From a virus, in IMG/VR virus record IMGVR_UViG_3300017963_000456, positions 1 through 39,261 of that record: DNA of 39,261 nucleotides. One strand, written 5' to 3'. The first letter of the stretch is position 1. Every line of letters starts with the position of its first letter. A program made the translations under genes and the position numbers. The notes beneath the pieces were generated by a model, which worked only from the letters and a program-made list of their open reading frames with translations, did no database searches and was not told the origin of the DNA. Shown in pieces: positions 22,538 to 29,880 of the stretch.

Positions 22538-22996
22538 ATGGCGATCAAATCACCGAAGATCATGCAGTACCTCGGGATCCCATACCCCGATGAGGATTGC
22601 GATCCTTTCTATGATCAGTTTGAGGCTATGGTTCAGGGCATCGAGCGCGCCTTGTTTTTCTCGAAAGTTTTCTCCAACTGCGTTTTCGGCGGGGGCGGAA
22701 CCAGGGCCTGGGACGGCACGACCGGGGTTTTCACTTGGACCAGCGATTTCACGCTGATGGTCCCGCAGTGGGGCTACAAGGCATCGCTGCGATACGGTTC
22801 CGACAACGCCACGCGATACGCCAGCCTATTCGACGGTCAGTTTCTGGTCGCTCGTCTTCCCATGGGGATGAACGACAATATCGTCTTGAACTTTATCCAA
22901 GGGTCGCAGCTCGATCAGTCCCGACATGACGAGATCGTTCTAGCTGCCAGAATTGGCAGCAAGCTTCATCTGCGTTCAATCGGGGAGGTCAGCTGA
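22538..22996 (+). CDS. Baseplate-region protein between gpJ and gpI
   Basis: 152 residues from ATG 22538, with a GGGAG-type site upstream. Helical N-terminus (PYPDEDCDPFYDQFEAMVQG), then a glycine-rich turn (CVFGGGGTRAWDGTTG) and strands (FTLMVPQWGYKASLRYGSDN, GQFLVARLPMGMNDNIVLNF). It is not recognised. Its place between gpJ and gpI suggests a baseplate or fibre-attachment protein. The strand region could bind fibres. Confidence 0.6.
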   Translation: MAIKSPKIMQYLGIPYPDEDCDPFYDQFEAMVQGIERALFFSKVFSNCVFGGGGTRAWDGTTGVFTWTSDFTLMVPQWGYKASLRYGSDNATRYASLFDGQFLVARLPMGMNDNIVLNFIQGSQLDQSRHDEIVLAARIGSKLHLRSIGEVS

Positions 22997-23878
22997 GTGT
23001 CGTTCAATGGAGTAGGATTTGGTCACGGGCGCTTCGGTCACTTTCCATTCGGGAAGAGTGACTTTGGCGACGAAGTCGTCGTCCGCTCGTTTTCAGATGT
23101 CCTGCTCGAGGACGAAGACGATCCGACCGGGATCAATCAGCGTCTTCTAGGATATCTCCGGACTATCCGTGACTCCGTGAATCGGACGAAGACCGAGATC
23201 GACCAGATTTCTGACCAAGTTGACTTTGACAAGGTTAGAGATGATCTGATCGTGCATCTCGGCAGAACCATCGGCGTCGAGATCGACGATGCCGAGCCAG
23301 CCGAGTTCCGACGAGCCCTCGTCGCGAACGCCGTGCTCTTCTACCGCATCAAAGGCACGGTCCAGTCCTACAAGATCCGAGGGAAGATATCCGGATTCGA
23401 CATCGATGTTTTCAACATGTTCCGGATCGACCCGAGCCTTCTGCCGTTCTTCGATCCGGAAGATATCTTTGAAATCCCTTTCGGATCGGGAATCTGGTAC
23501 ACGGACCGCGCTCCAGGCGAGGTGCCCGGAACTCCTACGGAGATCACCTGCGACTATTGTCTGACATCGGCGATCAAACTGAGCTTTACTATCGTCAAGG
23601 AACAGCCGCCGGCCATTGCGGGGCAGGCTAACTTCACAGACCGAGTCATTGCCAAGCTCCGGGACATCGTCCCGATTCACGTCCGGGAATTGCTGTTCGA
23701 GATCGTGGCGATTATCCTGGTGGACGAACATCAGAATATCAAGGTCGAGGGATCGCAGGTGGAGACGTCATTCATTCCGGTGCCTGCTTTTGCACGATTT
23801 GACGCCTTTAGCGTCGACTCTATGCCGCTGGACGCTCATGGGGGCATTGCGGGCACGACAAACGAGTCGCCGGCCTAG
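22997..23878 (+). CDS. Phage tail protein I-like (gpI)
   Basis: 293 residues from GTG 22997, directly after the previous stop. It has the pattern of gpI proteins: a start VRSFSDVLLEDEDDP, a helical region LLGYLRTIRDSVNRTKTEID, then DDLIVHLGRTIGVEIDDAEP, RRALVANAVLFYRIKGTVQS and YKIRGKISGFDID. gpI joins the baseplate wedge to the tail fibres. The gpJ to gpI order, here with one intervening gene, is normal, and the next genes are fibre-related. The C-terminal part (VPIHVRELLFEIVAIILVDE) is strand-rich. Confidence 0.75.
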   Translation: MSFNGVGFGHGRFGHFPFGKSDFGDEVVVRSFSDVLLEDEDDPTGINQRLLGYLRTIRDSVNRTKTEIDQISDQVDFDKVRDDLIVHLGRTIGVEIDDAEPAEFRRALVANAVLFYRIKGTVQSYKIRGKISGFDIDVFNMFRIDPSLLPFFDPEDIFEIPFGSGIWYTDRAPGEVPGTPTEITCDYCLTSAIKLSFTIVKEQPPAIAGQANFTDRVIAKLRDIVPIHVRELLFEIVAIILVDEHQNIKVEGSQVETSFIPVPAFARFDAFSVDSMPLDAHGGIAGTTNESPA

Positions 23879-23892
23879 GTGTGGAGGATTCA

Positions 23893-24333
23893 GTGGCATT
23901 CTTAACAGGTGTTATGACGACCGTCGGGAGAGCCGCTCTCGCCAAATCCTTCGGGAAGCTCGGCGGCAATGACGGCAGTCATGCCGCTTATTTTCGAATC
24001 GGGACCGGCGGATATATCGACACCGGATCCGGCCGCATCCCGAAGGACCCTAGCGAGGCGTTGGCCGAAATCGAGGCTGTCACGGGCGCCATGTTCTATT
24101 TTGAGAAGGCGCTGACTCCCAGTGACTTCGTCTTCGTAGCTCCGTCGATCATTCAGATCCGATGTCGGCTCGACGGCATCGAGGCGAACGATGATGGATT
24201 CGGCGAAGAACCGGAGTTTTTCGAACTCGGAATATATGATGATCAGGACGTGCTCGTCGCCTACACGACTTTTCCACAGCAGACCAAGGCGTCGAATAAA
24301 ATCCTGACGAACTACGTTCAGTGCTACTTCTGA
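23893..24333 (+). CDS. Unrecognised fibre-attachment-region protein
   Basis: 146 residues from GTG 23893, placed five bases after GGAGG at 23883-23887; GTG 23881 contains that site and is less likely. The sequence mixes strands and turns (GSHAAYFRIGTGGYIDTGSG, FVFVAPSIIQIRCRLDGIEA, FFELGIYDDQDVLVAYTTFP). A glycine-rich entry and a final strand with FPQQTK are seen in some virion tail-fibre connector proteins, but no family is certain. It lies between gpI and the first fibre. Confidence 0.55.
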   Translation: MAFLTGVMTTVGRAALAKSFGKLGGNDGSHAAYFRIGTGGYIDTGSGRIPKDPSEALAEIEAVTGAMFYFEKALTPSDFVFVAPSIIQIRCRLDGIEANDDGFGEEPEFFELGIYDDQDVLVAYTTFPQQTKASNKILTNYVQCYF

Positions 24334-24345
24334 CGGGGGCGTCTG

Positions 24346-25770
24346 ATGTCTTTGCTTGACCAGAAGCCGATCGCTTCGGAGTTTATTAAGCTCCGATGGC
24401 TCGAGCCATATGCATCATCTGGCTTCAACAGAAGCCAGTTCAAGACGACTCCAAGAGGCGTTTACAACGGCTTTGTCGTGAAGGCAGGCCCTGGAGCGCG
24501 CGAGGTCAGCGTCGTCCACGACGACCCGACCGGCTGGGATGAGTCGACCGGATATGCTTACGGGGCGTTTGACACGGCTTCCGGATGGTCCGTCGCGGTT
24601 CATTCTTCGCTCACTGGATTCAATACGACGGTAGCGATCCAGGCCGGCCCCGACCGAAACTTCGTCTTTGACGTCGACTCATACGGCGGCCAATCGGTCT
24701 TCTTCGCGCTTGATGTGCAGTATTTGCAGGGGATAGATACAGCGGCTCAGGTCAAACTGGTGCAGGCCGACGACCTCGAGGCGGACCCTGCGCTCGTCGT
24801 GCTTGCTCGCGTCGACGTCCCGGCGGTCGATCCGGTCGACGACCTCAACGTCGTCACTGACGATCCGGCCTATCCAAGGGTCCGTCCGTTTGCCAACCAG
24901 TACAAGCCCGGCTACATGTCGCGCCAGCAGGCCCAGGACCTGCAGGCGCTGCAGCAGGTCTCCGGATCTCCGGCGCTCGTCTATGAGACCGAGATAGCTT
25001 TTGACGGCCCGCAGGACGTCGACTTGCCGCCCGGATATCACTACGTCCTTGGCGGCGAGGATCTCCAGGTATGGAAGAACGGCGTATCTAAAACGGCGGG
25101 GGCGCTGCGCGACTATATCGAAGTCGATCGCGGCGACGGCCGGGGCGAAAAGATCACGTGGGTCGGTCTTGATCTCCGCGAGGGCGATCGGATCAAGTTT
25201 AGAATCCAGAAATACGCCGCGCACCTGACCTCGACGCTGAAGGTTTACGACGAATTCACGCTGATCGACCCCAACGTGGTCTATCTGCGGTTTGTCGGGA
25301 CTGGCGTGCAGGTGCTTCCGGATGGCCCGCGATCCGCCAAGGTCATGATAGGCGGCGGCGGTGGCGGCGGCGGATCCATGCTCCGCACGAAGGCCAACTC
25401 GAGCGGAGCGACCCTGCAAGCGTTTCGGGCGGTTCGGATGCTGAACAGCCTGGAAGCGTCGCCGAATACGCTCGAATACTTCGACCCGGCCGTTTCCGGC
25501 CATGTGTTCTACGGCGTCACGATTCAAGACATTGTCAACGGCGGCTTCGGAGACGTCGCCGTCGGCGGCGTGATAGAGGGGGTGTCTGGCATCTCGGGAG
25601 ACATCAATGATTATCTCTTCGTGCAGCCGGGAGGGTCTGGCGAGCTCGTTACGACAGCGCCTGATCCGCTAACGAATCAAGTCGTCCGTGTCGGATTCCT
25701 GGACGGCGCGACATCGGTGTCCGGCGGCGGTGCCGTCGACCTGATCTTCGACCGTGGGAGGGTAAACTGA
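24346..25770 (+). CDS. Tail fibre protein with glycine linker
   Basis: 474 residues from ATG 24346. The N-terminal half is strand-rich (GVYNGFVVKAGPGAREVSVV, FVFDVDSYGGQSVFFALDVQ). At about 220-285 a beta-sandwich module appears (QVWKNGVSKTAG, then WVGLDLREGDRIKFRIQK) that recurs in later fibre genes. A run of glycines ending in GGGGGSM (~340-345) joins it to a C-terminal capping-type domain (YLFVQPGGSGELVTTAP). The layout suggests a virion fibre or baseplate appendage. The stop overlaps the next ATG. Confidence 0.65.
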   Translation: MSLLDQKPIASEFIKLRWLEPYASSGFNRSQFKTTPRGVYNGFVVKAGPGAREVSVVHDDPTGWDESTGYAYGAFDTASGWSVAVHSSLTGFNTTVAIQAGPDRNFVFDVDSYGGQSVFFALDVQYLQGIDTAAQVKLVQADDLEADPALVVLARVDVPAVDPVDDLNVVTDDPAYPRVRPFANQYKPGYMSRQQAQDLQALQQVSGSPALVYETEIAFDGPQDVDLPPGYHYVLGGEDLQVWKNGVSKTAGALRDYIEVDRGDGRGEKITWVGLDLREGDRIKFRIQKYAAHLTSTLKVYDEFTLIDPNVVYLRFVGTGVQVLPDGPRSAKVMIGGGGGGGGSMLRTKANSSGATLQAFRAVRMLNSLEASPNTLEYFDPAVSGHVFYGVTIQDIVNGGFGDVAVGGVIEGVSGISGDINDYLFVQPGGSGELVTTAPDPLTNQVVRVGFLDGATSVSGGGAVDLIFDRGRVN

Positions 25771-26657
25771 TGTCCCTCTATCTGCTGAAATACATTACAG
25801 ACCAGGGCCGATACGAGATTCTAAAACCCGGCGAATCGGTGACGGTCGGCGGCGTGGTGATCGGCGACGGAACGGATATCGTCACGGTATCTGGGGTCAA
25901 CTCGCTGGCTGCCGTGATAGCCGAGGTTTCCGGAGCGGTTTCCCTCGAAGACGACGCCCTTCGAACACTGATCGAGACGGTGTCGGGAGCGGGGTCGGCT
26001 CGGGACGATGCGCAGGATGCGACGATCGCAGCGGTCTCCGGGGCGTCCAGCCTAAGGGACGACGCGCAGGATCTGACCCTGCAAAGCGTTTCTGGTTCCC
26101 TTCTGGCCCGGATCGATTCCGTATCTGGCGCATCGAGCCTTCGAGACGATGCGCAAGACGCTGTGACACAGGGCGTCTCCGGAAATTTGCAGAGCCAGAT
26201 CAACGCCATTACGGCGGATCGCGCCAAAGAGGAGCGATTCGAGGCGGTCTCTGGGCAGCAGATTTTTACTCTATCGACGATTCAGTTTGACCCAGATGGC
26301 GCCGTGCGCGACGCGCAGGTGTTCAAAAACGGCGTCAAAATGTTCCAGTCGATCAACGGCTCGATCAGTGGCGCCGTCTCTGGCGGCGACTTCATAAAGA
26401 CCGAAACGCAGGTTCAATTTCTCTACCCGCTCAAGGACGGTGACCGGGTCATCGTTCGAGATGAGCGGACCGGGGGCGGCGGTGGGTCGCTAGACCTCGA
26501 GAATATCTCGGTGGATATCGCTCCTGATTCGATCGGATCTCGAAGTGTCGGCAAGGCAATCCGCCCATTTTCGTCAGTTTATCTGTGGGACTACGTTTGC
26601 GGCGTGTCGTGGCGGCTCGAGATCGTTTCGGGTGTGATCCAGGCAGAGCAAGTCTAA
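25770..26657 (+). CDS. Coiled-coil fibre protein with VSG repeats
   Basis: 295 residues from ATG 25770, overlapping the previous stop (TGATG). Residues ~45-150 contain about six units of the form VSGxSSLRDDAQD, suggestive of a trimeric coiled coil with glycine breaks. A C-terminal beta module follows (DAQVFKNGVKMFQ, FLYPLKDGDRVIVRDE), shared with the preceding gene, then a final domain with SIGSRSVGKAIRPF. A fibre shaft is the natural role. It likely assembles with the neighbouring fibre proteins. Confidence 0.7.
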   Translation: MSLYLLKYITDQGRYEILKPGESVTVGGVVIGDGTDIVTVSGVNSLAAVIAEVSGAVSLEDDALRTLIETVSGAGSARDDAQDATIAAVSGASSLRDDAQDLTLQSVSGSLLARIDSVSGASSLRDDAQDAVTQGVSGNLQSQINAITADRAKEERFEAVSGQQIFTLSTIQFDPDGAVRDAQVFKNGVKMFQSINGSISGAVSGGDFIKTETQVQFLYPLKDGDRVIVRDERTGGGGGSLDLENISVDIAPDSIGSRSVGKAIRPFSSVYLWDYVCGVSWRLEIVSGVIQAEQV

Positions 26658-26668
26658 AGAGGGCGGGC

Positions 26669-27238
26669 ATGGCATTCGCATCAATCAAGGTCGCTTACGT
26701 CGAGCTAGTACCTGTGAACCCAACGCAGGTGCCAGCTGGCGCCGTGTTTTTAGACGAGACAAACTCGGATCAGGTAACGATCAAGAATCCCGGCGGGGGC
26801 TCACCCGAGCCAGTCAGCGGCTCCGGCGGAGCGGATTACTTCCGAAAAGCCTGCGTTGCTGGTGGAGCCATCGCGGCCAAGGTTCCGGTCGCAAAGCGAT
26901 CGGATGGAAAGGTCGTAGCGGCCGACACGGACGATGTCACGGCGAGAAACTTTGTGGGCTACTCGCTCAGTGCCGTCGCGGGCGATGGAGACCCGCTTGA
27001 TATCCTTTTGGCTGGCCCCAATCTTGCCGGAGCATTGACGGGCCTCGGATTCGCCCCCGGTGATCTGGTGTATATGTCAGAAACTGCTGGTGGTTATCTG
27101 AAAGAGACCGATATTGCTGGCATGACCGGCAACGATGACGTGATTCGGGTCATAGGGATCGCCGATTGCGCTGCCGGGGTAGCCTCGGCAACAGCGACCG
27201 ACCTTGTGGCGATTACACAGACCATCGCGTACCCTTGA
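26669..27238 (+). CDS. Small virion protein with DUF2190-like capping domain
   Basis: 189 residues from ATG 26669, after AAAGAGGG; an upstream frame extension is not needed. N-terminal strands (MAFASIKVAYVELVPVNPTQ) and a proline/glycine linker (PGGGSPEPVSGSGGADYF) precede a beta domain with FAPGDLVYMSETAGGYLKET and VIGIADCAAGVASATATDLV. This resembles the DUF2190-type decoration fold and matches the ends of the fibres at 24346 and 27515. It could be a fibre tip or head-fibre protein. Confidence 0.55.
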   Translation: MAFASIKVAYVELVPVNPTQVPAGAVFLDETNSDQVTIKNPGGGSPEPVSGSGGADYFRKACVAGGAIAAKVPVAKRSDGKVVAADTDDVTARNFVGYSLSAVAGDGDPLDILLAGPNLAGALTGLGFAPGDLVYMSETAGGYLKETDIAGMTGNDDVIRVIGIADCAAGVASATATDLVAITQTIAYP

Positions 27239-27242
27239 GGTA

Positions 27243-27446
27243 ATGACCATGAAGACCAAGAAGTCCACCCGAAAAAATAAAAAAAGTGCGTCATCAGTTG
27301 ATGATGTCGTGAATAGTGATGTCGCAAAGAAGCTCTCGGCGAAGCTGATCGAATCGTCTGAAGAATTTCGCCAACGGGTTAGTGATATCGCGGCGAGCTT
27401 CGGAGTAAAATTGTCGGCGACGATCGACTTTAAGATTGAAGCATGA
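27243..27446 (+). CDS. Small lysine-rich protein
   Basis: 67 residues from ATG 27243; ATG 27249 is equally possible and better spaced from TTGAGG. Very basic start (MKTKKSTRKNKKSASS) and a helical second half (LSAKLIESSEEFRQRVSDIA) with an ending ATIDFKIEA. The composition is unlike the neighbouring fibres, and the DNA is more AT-rich. It might bind nucleic acid. The stop codon touches a hexanucleotide repeat. Confidence 0.45.
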   Translation: MTMKTKKSTRKNKKSASSVDDVVNSDVAKKLSAKLIESSEEFRQRVSDIAASFGVKLSATIDFKIEA

Positions 27447-27478
27447 CCTGGACCTGGACCTGGACCTGACCTGGACCT
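27445..27478 (+). repeat. Hexanucleotide repeat (GACCTG)4 plus partial copies
   Basis: Four perfect GACCTG units at 27445-27468, followed by two degraded copies ACCTG GACCTT. The tract lies between two genes, 40-70 bases before the fibre gene at 27515, so copy changes would alter the leader rather than a coding frame. Confidence 0.85.
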
Positions 27479-27514
27479 TGGCATACCTCCAAACATGGTT
27501 TAAGGAGTCCCGGA

Positions 27515-28738
27515 ATGGCAGCCTACGATCTCTTACGGATTGGCTCTAACGGTCAACCCAAGCGTCTCCCATCATCGGCATCGACCGTTGATTTCTTGTC
27601 GATCAAGATCGGCGCTTCTGGCCTCGAAATTCTTGAGGCATCGGGTCACTTCGATTTCAGCGCGAAGAAGCTGACCAATATCGCCTCGGGCACGGCGGCT
27701 GGGGAGGCCCTAAGCTACAGCCAGCTCGGCGCGGTGAACGGCGTCGCCTCTCTCGATGGCACCGGCAAGGTCCCGGCAGCCCAGCTTCCCTCGGCGGTTA
27801 TGACTTACGAAGGCGTTTGGAACGCCTCGACCAACAGCCCGACCCTCGCCGATGGCGTCGGTGACGCTGGTATGGTCTATCGCGTTGGCACGGCCGGCAC
27901 ACAAGATCTCGGATCTGGGTCGATCGCTTTCGATGTCGGCGACTATGCCATCTACAACGGCACGACCTGGGAGAAGTCGGACACGACTGATGCCGTTGCG
28001 AGCGTTAACGGCCTAAGCGGGGTCGTGACTCTCGTCACCGATAACATCGCTGAAGACGGATCCCCGGTTAATCTGTGGTTCACCGATCCTCGCGCGCTTG
28101 CAGCTGCAGTCCAAAGCGGCACGATTACCGACGGCGTGACCAAGGCGCCGACTCATGACGCGGTGTTCGACGCCCTTGCCGGCAAGAGCGACACCGGCCA
28201 CACGCACACTGCAGCGAATATCACCGACTTCGATTCAGCGGCCCTGACCGCAGCCGTTCAGTCGGGCGCGATCACAGATGGCGTGACCAAGGCGCCGACT
28301 CATGATGCCGTTTTCGACGCCCTCGCCCTTAAGGCTGATGCTGCATCGGTCGCAACGCTTTACGATCCATCCGGAACATGGACGAACAGCGAAGGCGGCT
28401 CGATCACTGCTCGCCAGGTCGTTTATCAAACGGCGTCTGGGCAGGTCCAGCTTGCCCAGGCCAACGATTCCCTGGCCCCTCACTCCGTCTTCCGCATGGT
28501 GAAGACGGCGAGCGTCGCGGACGCCGCTAGCACGGGCGAGTATTGGAAGGCTGGTGCAAAGGTTCCAGGATTCACGGGCCTGACCGTCGGGTCGCCGATC
28601 TATCTCAGTCGCTCGTCGGCCGGCGGCTACGCACAAGACCTCACGGGCTTCGTCGCTGGCGAGCACGTCGTGAGCCTTGGCCGGGTCCTGTCGACCACTG
28701 AGATCGAGTTCTGGCCTGAGTACAAGTTCGAGTACTGA
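27515..28738 (+). CDS. Tail fibre protein with internal duplication
   Basis: 407 residues from ATG 27515 with a strong AAGGAGT site. Starts with a trimeric fibre-type helix (LTNIASGTAAGEALSYSQLG), seen in many phage fibres, followed by shaft sequence with LTNIASG and VNGLSGVVTL. A unit is duplicated: AAVQSG(T/A)ITDGVTKAPTH and DAVFDALA occur twice, about 50 residues apart (28101 and 28251 in DNA). HTHTAANITDF between the copies is a typical shaft motif. The C-terminal part matches the capping domain of the 26669 protein (LTVGSPIYLSRSSAGGYAQD). Confidence 0.7.
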   Translation: MAAYDLLRIGSNGQPKRLPSSASTVDFLSIKIGASGLEILEASGHFDFSAKKLTNIASGTAAGEALSYSQLGAVNGVASLDGTGKVPAAQLPSAVMTYEGVWNASTNSPTLADGVGDAGMVYRVGTAGTQDLGSGSIAFDVGDYAIYNGTTWEKSDTTDAVASVNGLSGVVTLVTDNIAEDGSPVNLWFTDPRALAAAVQSGTITDGVTKAPTHDAVFDALAGKSDTGHTHTAANITDFDSAALTAAVQSGAITDGVTKAPTHDAVFDALALKADAASVATLYDPSGTWTNSEGGSITARQVVYQTASGQVQLAQANDSLAPHSVFRMVKTASVADAASTGEYWKAGAKVPGFTGLTVGSPIYLSRSSAGGYAQDLTGFVAGEHVVSLGRVLSTTEIEFWPEYKFEY

Positions 28739-28749
28739 CCATTACTTCC

Positions 28750-28785
28750 TGGCGCGGGGGCGTTTTTAGGAATGCTCTCGCGCCA
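28750..28785 (+). other. Stem overlapping an upstream start codon
   Basis: TGGCGCG (28750-28756) is complementary to CGCGCCA (28779-28785). The loop holds TTTTTAGGAATG, including the alternative start ATG 28772. It may hide that start. Confidence 0.25.
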
Positions 28786-28804
28786 TTCTCCTGCGGGGTT
28801 GGGG

Positions 28805-29080
28805 ATGGCGCAGTATTACGCCAAGATTGACGATACGAACGGACGGCTTAAGCGCGTCCCGGTGCTCTACACCGATACCTTGACGGTGGTCTCATCCGGC
28901 GGGGGCGAGGTTGACTTTGCGGTGAGCGGCCTGACGGCGTCAAACCTCGTGGAGTCCTGGGTAAACGGGATGCCACAGGTCGAAGGGGATGACTTCGCGC
29001 GCAACGTGGCTCAGAATAAGATAACCTACACAGAAACTCAGCCACAGAACGCCGTCATTAAGATCCGAGTCTGGTCCTAA
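28805..29080 (+). CDS. Short fibre module protein
   Basis: 91 residues from ATG 28805 (MAQYYAKIDDTNGRLKRVPV); ATG 28772 would add 11 residues but has no ribosome binding site. The C-terminal part is the beta module shared with neighbouring fibres: a strand, VESWVNGMPQVEGDDF, KITYTETQPQNAVIKIRVWS. The protein consists almost only of this module. It may sit on the fibre as a small adaptor or be a relic of a longer fibre gene. Confidence 0.6.
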   Translation: MAQYYAKIDDTNGRLKRVPVLYTDTLTVVSSGGGEVDFAVSGLTASNLVESWVNGMPQVEGDDFARNVAQNKITYTETQPQNAVIKIRVWS

Positions 29081-29090
29081 GGGGGATTTC

Positions 29091-29864
29091 ATGGCCGCTC
29101 CTAGGCAAGAGACATTCGTCCGAACCACCGATATCGTCGCTGATCGCGCGGCGTCGCGGCTTGGCAACAGCGGGACCGATGATCTCAAGGATCTGATTGA
29201 CAGGATCAACACGGCGTTCAGGACGCCCATCGAGGTCAGGGCTCAATCGCCCAACACGACCATCGTCGACGTTTCCCGGGTCACGCGCGATCTCCCGGAC
29301 GGCACGAGAATGGGCATGATGCGCGATGGCGTCATTGCTCCCATCGGCGATGGAACCATCGATTTCTCAACCGGATCGGTGACATCAGGCTCCGTGGCAA
29401 GCTTCACGGTGCCAACGATGACGGCCGGGTTTTACGTCCGAGCTCTCATCCAATACAACGCGAGTCAAAACATTTTGACCGCGACGTTTGGCACCGAAGA
29501 TGCGGCGTTAGCGAGCACCGGCGCTCCTGCCATGCTGACGGGCTACCAGCCGATCAGCCTGGTTGAGCTGCACTCCACCACTGGGGGCCTCGGTGCATTT
29601 GATGTCATTTCGCAGGCTGATCTGATCCGGCTCGAGCCTGGCTTTTCTGACCCAGGTCCGTCGGTCCAGTCGTTCACGGTCGTGGCTCCTCAGGATGTCT
29701 TCGTGCTCACGCAGTTCAAAATTCCAGCGAATCGCGACCGCCTCATGGTCACGGTTAATGGGCAGGTGATGGTTCGCGGCGACGATTATTCGGTTACCGA
29801 CGACACCGCGACATTCGTCGAGCAACAGCCAGAAAATGCGGTCGTCACCTTTAAGCTGATCTGA
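29091..29864 (+). CDS. Fibre protein, paralogue of the next gene
   Basis: 257 residues from ATG 29091. An N-terminal helical region with DDLKDLIDRINTAFRTPIEV and RAQSPNTTIVDV, then strands with GSVASFTVPTMTAGFYVRAL. The same layout opens the 690-residue gene that follows. The C-terminal part is the common beta module (MVTVNGQVMVRGDDYSVTDD, ENAVVTFKLI). The protein may be an alternative, shorter fibre arm using the same attachment domain. Confidence 0.65.
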   Translation: MAAPRQETFVRTTDIVADRAASRLGNSGTDDLKDLIDRINTAFRTPIEVRAQSPNTTIVDVSRVTRDLPDGTRMGMMRDGVIAPIGDGTIDFSTGSVTSGSVASFTVPTMTAGFYVRALIQYNASQNILTATFGTEDAALASTGAPAMLTGYQPISLVELHSTTGGLGAFDVISQADLIRLEPGFSDPGPSVQSFTVVAPQDVFVLTQFKIPANRDRLMVTVNGQVMVRGDDYSVTDDTATFVEQQPENAVVTFKLI

Positions 29865-29880
29865 AACAAGGGGTCAAACG

